DNA from: Siphonodentalium dalli
Taxonomy: Eukaryota; Mollusca; Scaphopoda; Gadilida; Siphonodentaliidae
Assembly: GCA_032622095.1 (NCBI GenBank)
Contig: CP136064.1
Coordinates: 115,930,004-115,994,003 of the forward strand
Direction of reading: 5' to 3'
Length of the DNA stretch: 64,000 bases
Below, one piece after another: positions 32,089-44,937 of this stretch. The notes beneath the pieces are model-generated. The model saw nothing but the letters and a program-made list of their open reading frames with translations, did no database searches and was not told where the DNA came from. A program made the translations under genes and the position numbers. Each line of letters opens with the position of its first letter. Position 1 is the stretch's first letter.

Positions 32089-34580
32089 AATGTAGACAGA
32101 TCTTGTTCATATGCCAATCATAAATAATGTGTAAATAGCATGTTATTGTAGTTTGTATGCTTTGTTATGTAAACAAACAGTATGCAAATAGTGTGCGATA
32201 AGCAAGACATTCAACATCAGGTAGACCCCACTATTTGAACTTGGTTAAAACTGCCACCATGTTGCTTAAAACTTACTGGTATAGCCCCTGCTAATCCTTG
32301 CCACTCAAAATTTTGGTGTTGAATGGGTCACCGTGAACCAATCTGTCAAAAATATTGCTGTGGTGTTCAGTGTTTTGCTTATCGCACATCCTGTATGTGC
32401 TGTATATAAACAAACGATCAGCTCACACAAAGTGTGTTTTGTTGATAGTATCGCATTTATACTATCATTATAATATATTTTGGTATATTCTTGAGGAAAT
32501 GTTCATAATTTTATTTCTAAATGTAACCTAAAACCTGTCTGTGCATTTAATACTGAAAGTTCAATAAAAATCTAATAACAAAAACCTCAATGAACAATTT
32601 CATTTTGTATATGCGCCCTATCACCCTTAAGGCTTAATCGTCCTCTGAGTTGAATGCCAGCTGGCAAGATGTAACATAATCTCAACACGAGTGGCTTTAT
32701 ACACTTCTTCTGCAGCTAATTGACCTTATTTGAATGGCTTACAGCCAAATGATACCCGAGTCAAATGATACCATAAAAAGTTATATCCTAATTGGTCAAA
32801 TGGTACCCAAGATGGTCAAGTCTTTTGATACCTTTTTGAGTCAAATGGTACCTTTATCAAAAACGTTGATTTACATACATTTGATCTCAAAATGACCTGC
32901 ATCAAATGACTCGGCCATTTTGGGTATAATTTGACCAATTAGCGTATCTCTTTGCAAACAAAAATATGTTACTCATAGTTTTTAGCTCACCTGAGACAAA
33001 GTCTCTGGTGGAGCTATAGTCATCACTCCTCGTCCGTCCATCCATCCGTCTGTCCGTCAAGAATTGTCTTCTTCTCCAGAACTATTATACCGAATGGGTT
33101 CATATTTGATGTGGATGTTCCCTAGGTGACTCACATTCAGATTTGTTCAAATGGGGTCACCAGGTCAATTAGTTGCAAAACCAGGGCCATAACTATATTC
33201 CTCTATGGTAATTCTTATAACAACTTCTTGTCTAGAACCATTGGGCCGTTTTAGCTTAAATTTGGTATGGAAGGTCCTTGAATGACTGTGGTTCAGATTT
33301 GTTCAAATGGGGTCAAATAGGGGTGGCGCCAGAGACATAACTCCGAAAAAAAATAATTCAGATTTAACTCCTTGATTAATTTAACATAAATTTATTTTTT
33401 ATTTTTTATGTTTGCCCATACCATAGTATGGTAAACATAGTGTCGATGTCCGGATTGACCACTCATCATTAGTCCGTCCGTCTGTCTGTCCATAGACACT
33501 TTACGCATAACTCAAATATTTTCTATCTGATCGGAACCAAATTTTGTATATCAATTTCTCAGCACAAAAGACAGATCGAGTTCGATTATGGGTTTGAGCC
33601 GACTATTTTAACTGAGTTATGGCCCTTTTTCGAAAACATATTCACTCTTAAAAAAAAAAATTTGATTGAATTCCTTGCTCAATTTAACAAAAAATAAAAT
33701 ATAAATAAATACAAAAAAAATATATATATATTAATTTTTTTAAATAATTTAAAAAACAGTTTTTTTTTAAATTAGCAAAATTTGAAAAACTAACACCATT
33801 ATAACTCTGCCAGTACCCCGAGTCACCACACCAAATTTCGTTTAAATCGGTCCAAAATCTTGTGTTATGTTCTGGTAAATTTGTTTGGAGCGACATTAAA
33901 CCCAATTCACCAATTGAATCCCATGCCTTTGGACTACTTAGCTATTTCTAAGGCTATATTATTTTCTGATGTCTCTTATGCCAATGTGCAGATAAAGAAA
34001 GATATGGTATCTAATTTATTTTAAAGTTTCAACAATAAACATCACATGACATTAACAGTAGACTAGAACATCTGTGCTGCATAGCACAGCTGAGTATATC
34101 ACTCTACAGATGGTCTGAGGTCATTATAAATGTCATTGGTTTAATATAGGTGCCAGCTTTCAACATAAACACTGCCTGTGATTTGTTGACAGCTCTGTTA
34201 TATAATTGATATTAATGGGTCAGCAGTGAGGTGTTTTATCATGATGGCTGTTGTTGGTAGAATTTTATACATTATCATTGTAAACTTAAATTGGACTCTC
34301 TTAACCCAAGTATTCCATGTCCAGGTCACCTTTTCACATTTAACCCAAGGCTGTTGTGGTGCAGCATTACAGATCCTGTACCAGTGCATTCTCTTATATA
34401 AATGCGAGTGACCCATAAATTCCAATAATTTGTGCTTTGTACATTTGTCTATAATAGTACATGTAACAGTATACTCTATAATTCAACATCAAAACTCTCA
34501 GTTATGATTCTGATCATAGTAATTTACTCTCACCAAGGGATGGGTTAACATCTGCCGATCGTGATCGGCCTCTCGTTTTT
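32030..34580 (+). repeat. Left arm of large inverted repeat flanking the satellite
   Basis: It matches 42755-44937 in reverse orientation in two main blocks: 32030-32270 with 44650-44937, and 33415-34580 with 42755-44640. Shared landmarks: GTTATGTAAACAAAC, ACCATAGTATGGTAAACATA, TCCGGATTGACCACTC, GGTCCAAAATCTTGTGTTATG, CAGATCCTGTACCAGTGCAT and GGGTTAACATCTGCCGATCG. The left arm holds an extra ~1.1 kb (32270-33415): TCAAATGGTACC-type repeats at 32740-32945 and a CTCACCTGAGACAAAGTCTC molluscan repeat at 32988-33340. No gene. Confidence 0.75.
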
Positions 34581-34989
34581 TAAAGGCCCACTTAATTTTC
34601 GAACCCCAAATTATATTATATAAAATATATGCCATATTATATATATTACATTATCAACTTATCTGGTGTAATAAACTGTGGATATGTTGTTTTTGTTGAG
34701 TTGCCAACGCGTTTTGTCATCAAGAATTAAAACATCAGTATTTTCAATGCAGGGGAAATAACTCTATATATTAAAGATAGAGTTCTTCCCCTTCCATTGA
34801 AAAACTTTGAATTATGCTGCATTATGGGTGACAGAGGGGGAAGTCTTCTATTTATCTGTGGGCATCTTCAAATAGTGGTGAATTATAGCATTTTAATCAT
34901 ATTTTATGGCATAGATTGTTATTAAAACCGTATATCAAGTCACTATAAAAATAATAATTGGCGACTTGAAAATTAAGTGGGCCTTTAAA
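34580..34989. mobile_element. ~410-bp MITE
   Basis: TAAAGGCCCACTTAATTTTC at 34581 is inverted at the right end (GAAAATTAAGTGGGCCTTTA). The interior matches 62240-62507 inversely (CCCCTTCCATTGAAAA, GTTGATAACTTG-type blocks). It lies at the inner end of the left inverted-repeat arm and is absent from the right arm, so it entered after the arms formed or marks the boundary. Confidence 0.7.
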
Positions 34990-35334
34990 CATGTTAAAAA
35001 ATTAGAAAAACTAACACCATTGTAACATCCGCAGAGTTATGAAAATCTTTAATGAAATCATTGAAACTTTCCCTTTCCATCACCCCCCCCCCCCCCCCAC
35101 ATGACCCAGATCACCACCCTGCGCCCAACCAACAGCACCTCCACCCCATCTCATCTCCTAACTCACCTCTCCCACCAGCAGATTCAGTCAATTGTATTAG
35201 CTACAGACAGAGAGAGTTAATAACACAGTCATCAATTGAGATGTTATCAGGCTGACAGATATAAACAACTGCTTAGCTAGCACTCATGCCAGTGTGTGTC
35301 ATTAATATCAAATCAAAACAAATTATTGTTCCCA
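34990..35334. other. Non-coding stretch with C tract
   Basis: Contains a ~16-base C tract (35082-35098) and C/A-rich sequence to 35180. The proline-rich open frame is a product of this composition. It begins with a fragment (AGAAAAACTAACACCATTGT) related to 33785-33805. Confidence 0.4.
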
Positions 35335-35765
35335 AACCTGAATTCAGTGTCTGACATTTGCAGAATGAGGTCCCCAGAGGGTGAATTTAGTTATGCTACC
35401 CTGCACAGCAGGCTAGCATCACCAAATATACTACCCATGGAACTCATTCTGCTTATGCCTCGTCTTCTGGTAAGTATATAGGGTCTTAAATTGATATTTT
35501 TCTTACTTTTTCCCATCTGTTCAGTTTCTATATCCCCTAATTTGCAGAAGATAAAATGCATAATTGAGGTGCCCAATGCGTGCACATCACCAACTTTAAC
35601 TGGAGAACTTCAATATGATGCTATATCTCCCATAGCGGTTGAGGCTTAAACAGAATGAGGTCCCCAGAGGGTGAATTTGATGATGCTAGCCCGCCGATTG
35701 CGTCACTAAATTCACCCTTTGGGGACCTCATTCTGCAAATGTCAGACACTATATTCAGGCTTGGC
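35335..35765. repeat. Inverted repeat with a third partial copy
   Basis: GTGTCTGACATTTGCAGAAT followed by GAGGTCCCCAGAGGGTGAAT (35347-35390) is inverted at about 35706-35753. A third, direct copy of the CAGAATGAGGTCCCCAGAGG part is at 35652. It adjoins the left end of the satellite. Confidence 0.7.
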
Positions 35766-35788
35766 TGTTCGAATATTATTTTCTAAAC

Positions 35789-38700
35789 AGTGGGCTCTAC
35801 AATATATGTATATGGGAGTCATAACACTTCTAAAGATGCATTCTTGAGTTGATCATGGCTCCAAAAGTTGAAATATAGCCAATTGAAATTTTGCCCATAG
35901 ACTTGCAGCTGCATGGTCCTCCGGAGGACCCTCTGCTAAACATACGGGGATTCCTTATACCCGGTCTGTTGCCTTATATCGACAACTCTGCGACAGTGGG
36001 CTCTACAATATATGTATATGGGAGTCATTACACTTAGAAAGATGCATACTTGAGTTGATCATGGCTCCAGAAGTTGAAATATAGCCAATTGAAATTTTGC
36101 CCATATGCTCACAGCGGGTCCTCCGCTAAACATACGGGGATTTCTTATACCGGTGGGTTGCCTTATATCGACATACGGAGACAAGATCACTTAGAAAGAT
36201 GCATATTGGAGTTGATCACGTTTCTAAAAGTTGAGATTAACCCAATTAAATGAAATTGTTCCCATATGTAAAACGCAGTCATTCTCCGGGGGACCCTCTG
36301 CTCAACTTAGGGAATTCCTTATATATACTCGTGCTGTTGCATGCCTTATATCGACAATTATGCGACAAAGGGCACTACAGTAGATGTATACGGGACCAGA
36401 ACACTTAGAAAGATGCATATTTGAGTTGATCATGGCTCCAAAAGTTGAAATAGAGCCTATTGAAATTTTGCCCATATGCTAGAAGTGGGTCCTCCGGAGG
36501 ACTCGCTGCTAAACATACGGTGATTTCTTATACAGGTTTGGTGCCTTATATCGACAACTCTGCGACAATGGGCCATACAATATATGTAAATGGGAGTCAT
36601 AACACTTCTAAAGATGCATTCTGGAGTTGATCCTGGCTGCAGAAGACGATATATAGCCTATTGAAATTTTGCCCATATGCTAGAAGCGGGTCCTCCGGAG
36701 GACCCTCTTCTAAACATACGGGGAGTACTTATACGCGTCCTGTTGCTTTATATCGCCAATTCTGCTACAATGGGTTACACAATACATGTATATGGGAGCC
36801 ATGGCACTTAGAACGATGCATTCTTGGGTTGATCATGGCTCCAAAAGTTGAAATAGAGCCTATTGAAATTGTGCCCATATGCTAGAAGCGGGTCCTCCGG
36901 AGGACCCGCTGTTAAACACACGGGGATTTCTCATACCGGTTTGGTGCCTTATATGGACAACTCTGCGACAGTGGGCCATACAATATATGTACATGAGAGT
37001 CATAACACTTAGAAAGAAGCATTCTTGGGTTGATCCTGGCTCCAAAAGTCGAAATGTAGCCTATTGAAATTGTGCCCATATGCTAGAAGCGGGTCCTCCG
37101 GAGGACCAGCTTTTAAACACACGGGGATTTGTTATACCCGATCTGTAGCGTTATATCGGCAAATATGCGACAGTGGGCCATACAATATATGTACATGAGA
37201 GTCATACCACTTAGAAAGATGCATTCTTGGGTTGATCCTGGCTCCAAAAGTCGAAATATAGCCTATTGAAATTTTGCCCATATGCTAGAAGCGGGTCCTC
37301 CGGAGAACCCGCTGTTAAACACACGGGGATTTGTTATACCCGATATGTAGCGTTATATCGGCAAATATGCGACAGTGGGCCATACAATATATATACATGA
37401 GAGTCATAACACTTAGAAAGATGCATTCTTGGGTTGATCTTGGCTCCAAAAGTCGAAATGTAGCCTATTGAAATTGTGCCCATATGCTAGAAGCGGGTCC
37501 TCCGGAGGACCCGCTGTTAAACACACGGGGATTTGTTATACCCGATCTGTAGCGTTATATCGGCAAATATGCGACAGTGGGCCATACAATATATGTACAT
37601 GAGAGTCATAACACTTAGAAAGAAGCATTCTTGGGTTGATCCTGGCTCCAAAAGTCGAAATGTAGCCTATTGAAATTGTGCCCATATGCTAGAAGCGGGT
37701 CCTCCGGAGGACCAGCTTTTAAACACACGGGGATTTGTTATACCCGATCTGTAGCGTTATATCGGCAAATATGCGACAGTGGGCCATACAATATATGTAC
37801 ATGAGAGTCATAACACTTAGAAAGAAGCATTCTTGGGTTGATCCTGGCTCCAAAAGTCGAAATGTAGCCTATTGAAATTGTGCCCATATGCTAGAAGCGG
37901 GTCCTCCGGAGGACCAGCTTTTAAACACACGGGGATTTGTTATACCCGATCTGTAGCGTTATATCGGCAAATATGCGACAGTGGGCCATACAATATATGT
38001 ACATGAGAGTCATACCACTTAGAAAGATGCATTCTTGGGTTGATCCTGGCTCCAAAAGTCGAAATATAGCCTATTGAAATTTTGCCCATATGCTAGAAGC
38101 GGGTCCTCCGGAGAACCCGCTGTTAAACACACCGGGATTTCTCATACCGGTTTGGTGCCTTATATGGACAACTCTGCGACAGTGGGCCATACAATATATG
38201 TACATGAGAGTCATAACACTTAGAAAGAAGCATTATTGGGTTGATCCTGGCTCCAAAAGTCGAAATATAGCCTATTGAAATTGTGCCCATATGCTAGAAG
38301 CGGGTCCTCCGGAGGACCCGCTGTTAAACACACGGGGATTTCTCATACCGGTTTGGTGCCTTATATGGACAACTCTGCGACAGTGGGCCATACAATATAT
38401 GTACATGAGAGTCATAACACTTAGAAAGAAGCATTCTTGGGTTGATCCTGGCTCCAAAAGTCGAAATATAGCCTATTGAAATTTTGCCCATATGCTAGAA
38501 GCGGGTCCTCCGGAGAACCCGCTGTTAAACACACGGGGATTTGTTATACCCGATCTGTAGCGTTATATCGGCAAATATGCGACAGTGGGCCATACAATAT
38601 ATATACATGAGAGTCATAACACTTAGAAAGATGCATTCTTGGGTTGATCCTGGCTCCAAAAGTCGAAATGTAGCCTATTGAAATTGTGCCCATATGCTAG

Positions 38701-41700
38701 AAGCGGGTCCTCCGGAGGACCCGCTGTTAAACAAACGGGGATTTCTCATACCGGTTTGGTGCCTTATATGGACAACTCTGCGACAGTGGGCCATACAATA
38801 TATGTACATGAGAGTCATAACACTTAGAAAGAAGCATTCTTGGGTTGATCCTGGCTCCAAAAGTAGAAATGTAGCCTATTGAAATTGTGCCCATATGCTA
38901 GAAGCGGGTCCTCCGGAGGACCCGCTTTTAAACACACGGGGATTTGTTATACCCGATCTGTAGCGTTATATCAGCAAATATGCGACAGTGGGCCATACAA
39001 TATATGTACATGAGAGTCATAACACTTAGAAAGAAGCATTCTTGGGTTGATCCTGGCTCCAAAAGTCGAAATATAGCCTATTGAAATTGTGCCCATATGC
39101 TAGAAGCGGGTCCTCCGGAGGACCCGCTGTTAAACACACGGGGATTTCTCATACCGGTTTGGTGCCTTATATGGACAACTCTGCGACAGTGGGCCATACA
39201 ATATATGTACATGAGAGTCATAACACTTAGAAAGAAGCATTCTTGGGTTGATCCTGGCTCCAAAAGTCGAAATGTAGCCTATTGAAATTGTGCCCATATG
39301 CTAGAAGCGGGTCCTCCGGAGGACCAGCTTTTAAACACACGGGGATTTGTTATACCCGATCTGTAGCGTTATATCGGCAAATATGCGACAGTGGGCCATA
39401 CAATATATGTACATGAGAGTCATACCACTTAGAAAGATGCATTCTTGGGTTGATCCTGGCTCCAAAAGTCGAAATATAGCCTATTGAAATTTTGCCCATA
39501 TGCTAGAAGCGGGTCCTCCGGAGAACCCGCTGTTAAACACACGGGGATTTGTTATACCCGATATGTAGCGTTATATCGGCAAATATGCGACAGTGGGCCA
39601 TACAATATATATACATGAGAGTCATAACACTTAGAAAGATGCATTCTTGGGTTGATCTTGGCTCCAAAAGTCGAAATGTAGCCTATTGAAATTGTGCCCA
39701 TATGCTAGAAGCGGGTCCTCCGGAGGACCCGCTGTTAAACACACGGCGATTTCTTATACCGGTTTGGTGCCTTATATCGATAACTCTGCGACAGTGGGCC
39801 ATACAATATATGTACATGAGAGTCATAACACTTAGAAAGATGCTTTCTTGGGTTGATCTTGACTCCAAAAGTCGAAATGTAGCCTATTGAAATTGTGCCC
39901 AGATGCTAGAAGCGGGTCCTCCGGAGGACCAGCTTTTAAACACACGGGGATTTGTTATACCCGATCTGTAGCGTTATATCGGCAAATATGCGACAGTCGA
40001 CCTTATACAATATATGTACATGGGAGCAATAACACTTAGAAAGATGCATTCTTGAGTTGATCCTGGCTCGAAAAGTCGAAATGTAGCTTATGGAAATTGT
40101 GCCCATATGCTAGAAGCGGGTCCTCCGGAGAACCCGCTGTTAAACACACGGCGATTTCTTATACCGGTTTGGTGCCTTATATCGACAACTCTGCGACAGT
40201 GGGCCATACAATATATGTACATGAGAGTCATAACACTTAGAAAGATACATTCTTGGGTTGATCCTGGCTCCAAAAGTCGAAATATAGCCTATTGAAATTT
40301 TGCCCATATGCTAGAAGCGGGTCCTCCGGAGGACCCGCTGTTAAACACACGGGGATTTGTTATACCCGATCTGTAGCGTTATATCGGCAAATATGCGACA
40401 GTGGGCCATACAATGTATGTACATGAGAGTCATAACACTTAGAAAGATGCATTCTTGGGTGATCCTGGCTCCAAAAGTCGAAATATAGCCTATTGAAATT
40501 GTGCCCATATGCTAGAAGCGGGTCCTCAGGAAGACCCGCTTTTAAACACACGGGGATTTGTTATACCCGATCTGTAGCGTTATATCAGCAAATATGCGAC
40601 AGTGGGCCATACAATATATGTACATGAGAGTCATAACACTTAGAAAGAAGCTTTCTTGGGTTGATCCTGGCTCCAAAAGTCGAAATATAGCCTATTGAAA
40701 TTGTGCCCATATGCTAGAAGCGGGTCCTCCGGAGGACCCGCTGTTAAACACACGGGGATTTCTCATACCGGTTTGGTGCCTTATATGGACAACTCTGCGA
40801 CAGTGGACCATACAATATATGTACATGAGAGTCATAACACTTAGAAAGAAGCATTCTTGGGTTGATCCTGGCTCCAAAAGTCGAAATGTAGCCTATTGAA
40901 ATTGTGCCCATATGCTAGAAGCGGGTCCTCCGGAGGACCAGCTTTTAAACACACGGGGATTTGTTATACCCGATCTGTAGCGTTATATCGGCAAATATGC
41001 GACAGTGGGCCATACAATATATGTACATGAGAGTCATACCACTTAGAAAGATGCATTCTTGGGTTGATCCTGGCTCCAAAAGTCGAAATATAGCCTATTG
41101 AAATTTTGCCCATATGCTAGAAGCGGGTCCTCCGGAGAACCCGCTGTTAAACACACGGGGATTTGTTATACCCGATATGTAGCGTTATATCGGCAAATAT
41201 GCGACAGTGGGCCATACAATATATATACATGAGAGTCATAACACTTAGAAAGATGCATTCTTGGGTTGATCTTGGCTCCAAAAGTCGAAATGTAGCCTAT
41301 TGAAATTGTGCCCATATGCTAGAAGCGGGTCCTCCGGAGAACCCGCTGTTAAACACACGGCGATTTCTTATACCGGTTTGGTGCCTTATATCGACAACTC
41401 TGCGACAGTGGGCCATACAATATATGTACATGAGAGTCATAACACTTAGAAAGATACATTCTTGGGTTGATCCTGGCTCCAAAAGTCGAAATATAGCCTA
41501 TTGAAATTTTGCCCATATGCTAGAAGCGGGTCCTCCGGAGGACCCGCTGTTAAACACACGGGGATTTGTTATACCCGATCTGTAGCGTTATATCGGCAAA
41601 TATGCGACAGTGGGCCATACAATATATGTACATGAGAGTCATAACACTTAGAAAGATGCATTCTTGGGTGATCCTGGCTCCAAAAGTCGAAATATAGCCT

Positions 41701-42590
41701 ATTGAAATTGTGCCCATATGCTAGAAGCGGGTCCTCCGGAAGACCCGCTTTTAAACACACGGGGATTTGTTATACCCGATCTGTAGCGTTATATCAGCAA
41801 ATATGCGACAGTGGGCCATACAATATATGTACATGAGAGTCATAACACTTAGAAAGAAGCTTTCTTGGGTTGATCCTGGCTCCAAAAGTCGAAATGTAGC
41901 CTATTGAAATTGTGCCCATATGCTAGAAGCGGGTCCTCCGGAGGACCAGCTTTTAAACACACGGGGATTTGTTATACCCGATCTGTAGCGTTATATCAGC
42001 AAATATGCGACAGTGGGCCATACAATATATGTACATGAGAGTCATAACACTTAGAAAGAAGCTTTCTTGGGTTGATCCTGGCTCCAAAAGTCGAAATGTA
42101 GCCTATTGAAATTGTGCCCATATGCTAGAAGCGGGTCCTCCGGAGGACCAGCTTTTAAACACACGGGGATTTGTTATACCCGATCTGTAGCGTTATATCG
42201 GCAAATATGCGACAGTGGGCCATACAATATATGTACATGAGAGTCATAACACTTAGAAAGATACATTCTTGGGTTGATCCTGGCTCCAAAAGTCGAAATA
42301 TAATCTATTGAAATTTTGCCCATATGCTAGAAGCGGGTCCTCCGGACGACCCCAACGGGACAAAGGGCCCTAAGGTAAATGTAAACTGGGACAACATAAC
42401 TTAGATAGAAGCATATTTGAGTTGATCATGGATACACAAGTTGAGATATACCCAATTTAAATTGTTCAGATATGTAAACCACAGGTGTCCTCTGGAGGAC
42501 CCGCTAATAAATATTTCGGAATTTCAGATACCCCTTATGTTGACTTATATCGACAGTGGGGCCTAAAATATATGTGTATGCCAGTTGTAC
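35789..42590 (+). repeat. ~202-bp satellite array, about 33 monomers
   Basis: GCTAGAAGCGGGTCC recurs at 36881, 37082, 37284, 37486, 37688, 37890, 38092, 38293 and so on, a period of 201-202 bp. Canonical monomers contain a perfect 24-bp palindrome, AGCGGGTCCTCC joined to its reverse complement; variants GGACCAGCTT and GAGAACCCGCT break one arm. Two monomer types differ in the last third (CTCATACCGGTTTGGTGCC versus GTTATACCCGATCTGTAGCG). Outer monomers (before ~36900, after 42340) are much more diverged than the centre, the usual signature of homogenisation by unequal exchange. The repeated 61- and 62-residue frames on both strands are array translations, not proteins. Confidence 0.93.
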
Positions 42591-42754
42591 CATATACACC
42601 CATCCAAACATGTCAGCTTAGAAATCATTAATATTCTAGATATTATTATTATACAAGTACCAAACTCGAATTCAACAGCATAGATACAGGTAAGGTGGAT
42701 GAGTGAGTCACGATGATCCATTCAACACCGAAATCTTGAGAGGCGAGGATTAGC

Positions 42755-44937
42755 AAATGATAACGAGAGGCCGATCACGATCGGCAGATGTTAACCCATC
42801 CCTTGGCGATAAAAATTTACTATGATCGGAATCATAAATGAGAGTTTTGGTGTTGAATTATATGAGTATACTGTATGTACTATTATAGACAAATGTACAT
42901 AACACAAATATTGGAATGTATGGGTCACCGGCATTTATATAAGAGAATGCACTGCTACAAGATATGTAATGCTAAACCACCACAGCCTTGGGTTAAATGT
43001 GAAAGGTGTGACCTGAACATGGAATACTTGGGTTAAGAGAGTCCAAGTCTACTGCTAATATCATGTGATGTTTATTGTTGAATCTTTATTTTAAATTAGA
43101 TACCATAGCCTTCTTTATCAGATTATGTGTACATTGGCATAAGAGACATCAGAAAATGATATAGCCTTATCAATAGCTAAGTAGTCCAAAGGCATGGCAT
43201 AAAATTGGTGAATTGGATTTAATGTTACTCCAAACAGATTTACAGGTACATAACAAGATTTTGGACCGATTTAAACAAATTTGGTGTGGTGATTCGGGGT
43301 ACCCTTGGCAGAGTTATAATGGTGTTAGTTTTTATCCGGACATCACAATATGTGTACCATACTATGGTGAATTGGATTTAATGTTGCTCCAAAACAGATT
43401 TACCAGTACATAACACAAGATTTTGGACCGATTTAAACAAATTTGGTGTGGTGATTTGGGGTACCCATTGGCAGAGTTATAATGGTGTTAGTTTTTCAAA
43501 TTTTCAAACTTAAAAAAATAATTATTTTTAATTATTTTAAAAAAGGGACACATTGGGAACCTTTTTAATCAACTTGTATCATAATCATCAATATCTAAAT
43601 GAAAACAAGTGGTCAATCCGGACATCACAATATGTGTACCATACTATGGTATAGGTACACATAAAAATCAAAATAAATTAATCAATCAATAGGGGCAAAG
43701 AGTGTGTCAAAATAAACCAATATAAAATGAGACATGGTATCAGATGAAAGTATCAGGAATGTTGAGATTTAACTACAGAAATCCATGCAAGTGAATGAGG
43801 AGAAACCTGGAGATAACAGAAGAATGATTAATTGAAATTTAAAATGAGAACATCCCTACAAATGAATAATAGAGTATTCCAATTAAAACTTTAGAACTGA
43901 ATGGGACAGTCCATTGAATCATGAATGGGTTCAGCTTCACCACTATCATAGAGCTATGTCCTATATACAGTGGCTAAAAATAACTAATATTTCAATAAGA
44001 CATCAGTTCTGCAGTCTCTCAGAACACTATCTATGCAGTTAAGCTTGCATTACTGGTAGTTAATTGTAATCTACCTGGGTTATCAAAAACTCAAATCTGT
44101 TCAATTCTTAGTTGAAAAAGGGCCATAACTCTAGTATAACAAATCAGATCTAACCCATATTCGAACTTGATCTGTATTTTGAGTTGAGAAACTCTTGAAA
44201 ACTTTGGTTCCTATCAGTTGAAAAATTGTTGATTTAACGAAGCATTCATGAATTCTATGTCAAAGGGCCATAACTCCATAAAAAAATATCGGATCAAACC
44301 CATATTCGAACTCGATATGTATTTTGGACTGAGCAACTCACATACCAAATTTGGTTAGTCAGATAATATTTTTTTGAGTTATGGCAGCATACATGAATTC
44401 TAAGTTGAAAAAGGGCCATAACTCCATAAAAAAAACTCGGATCAAACCCATATTCGAACTCGATCTGTATTTGGTGCTGAGAAATTGATATAAAAAAATT
44501 TGTTCCGATCAGATAGAAAATATTTCAGTTATCGCACCATGCGTAAAGTGTCTACAGACAGACAGACGGACAGACTAATGACGAGTGGTCAATCCGGACA
44601 ACGACACTATGTTTACCATACTATGGTATGGGTAAACATAAAAACCTATATGTTGTAAACAACTTGGTGGCATTTCTAACCAAAGTTCAGTTAGTGGAGG
44701 TTTTCTCGGTGTTGCTTATTGCATAGTATTTCCATAATGTTTGTTTACATAACATGTCGTTTGTTTACATAACACACAGTACTAGTACTAACATCACAGT
44801 AACATGACAATAACATGTAATTCATGCGATATTAATGATTGGAATAAGAACAGAATTTGTCTATAAATTAATATTATTTCCGTTTATGGCGGTTTTAACG
44901 GATGTGACTATTTTAACAGCAATACCAACTGCCAACA
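42755..44937 (-). repeat. Right arm of large inverted repeat
   Basis: Inverse counterpart of 32030-34580. It begins ACGAGAGGCCGATCACGATC (inverse of 34550-34575) and ends with the transposon-type terminus TTTATGGCGGTTTTAACGGA (44880). It has local expansions absent on the left: a ~163-bp direct duplication (43205-43330 and 43368-43490) and three ~140-bp units at 44105-44540. Confidence 0.75.
44105..44540 (+). repeat. Three ~140-bp tandem units inside the right arm
   Basis: AAAGGGCCATAACTC followed by CCCATATTCGAACTCGATCT and TTGAGTTATGGC recurs at about 44115, 44267 and 44412. The left arm has one such unit (around 33590-33640), so the expansion followed arm divergence. Confidence 0.65.

Noticed and set aside
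35080-35180. Proline-rich frame TPPPPPHDPDHHPAP
   Set aside because: Product of a C homopolymer and CCAxC-rich sequence; no start or splice support.
36661-41760. Repeated 61-63-residue open frames on both strands (MLEAGPPEDPLL..., MEPGSTQECFF...)
   Set aside because: They recur every 201-202 bp because the satellite monomer recurs; both strands are open in step and the frames follow monomer variants, so they are array translations and not a protein family.
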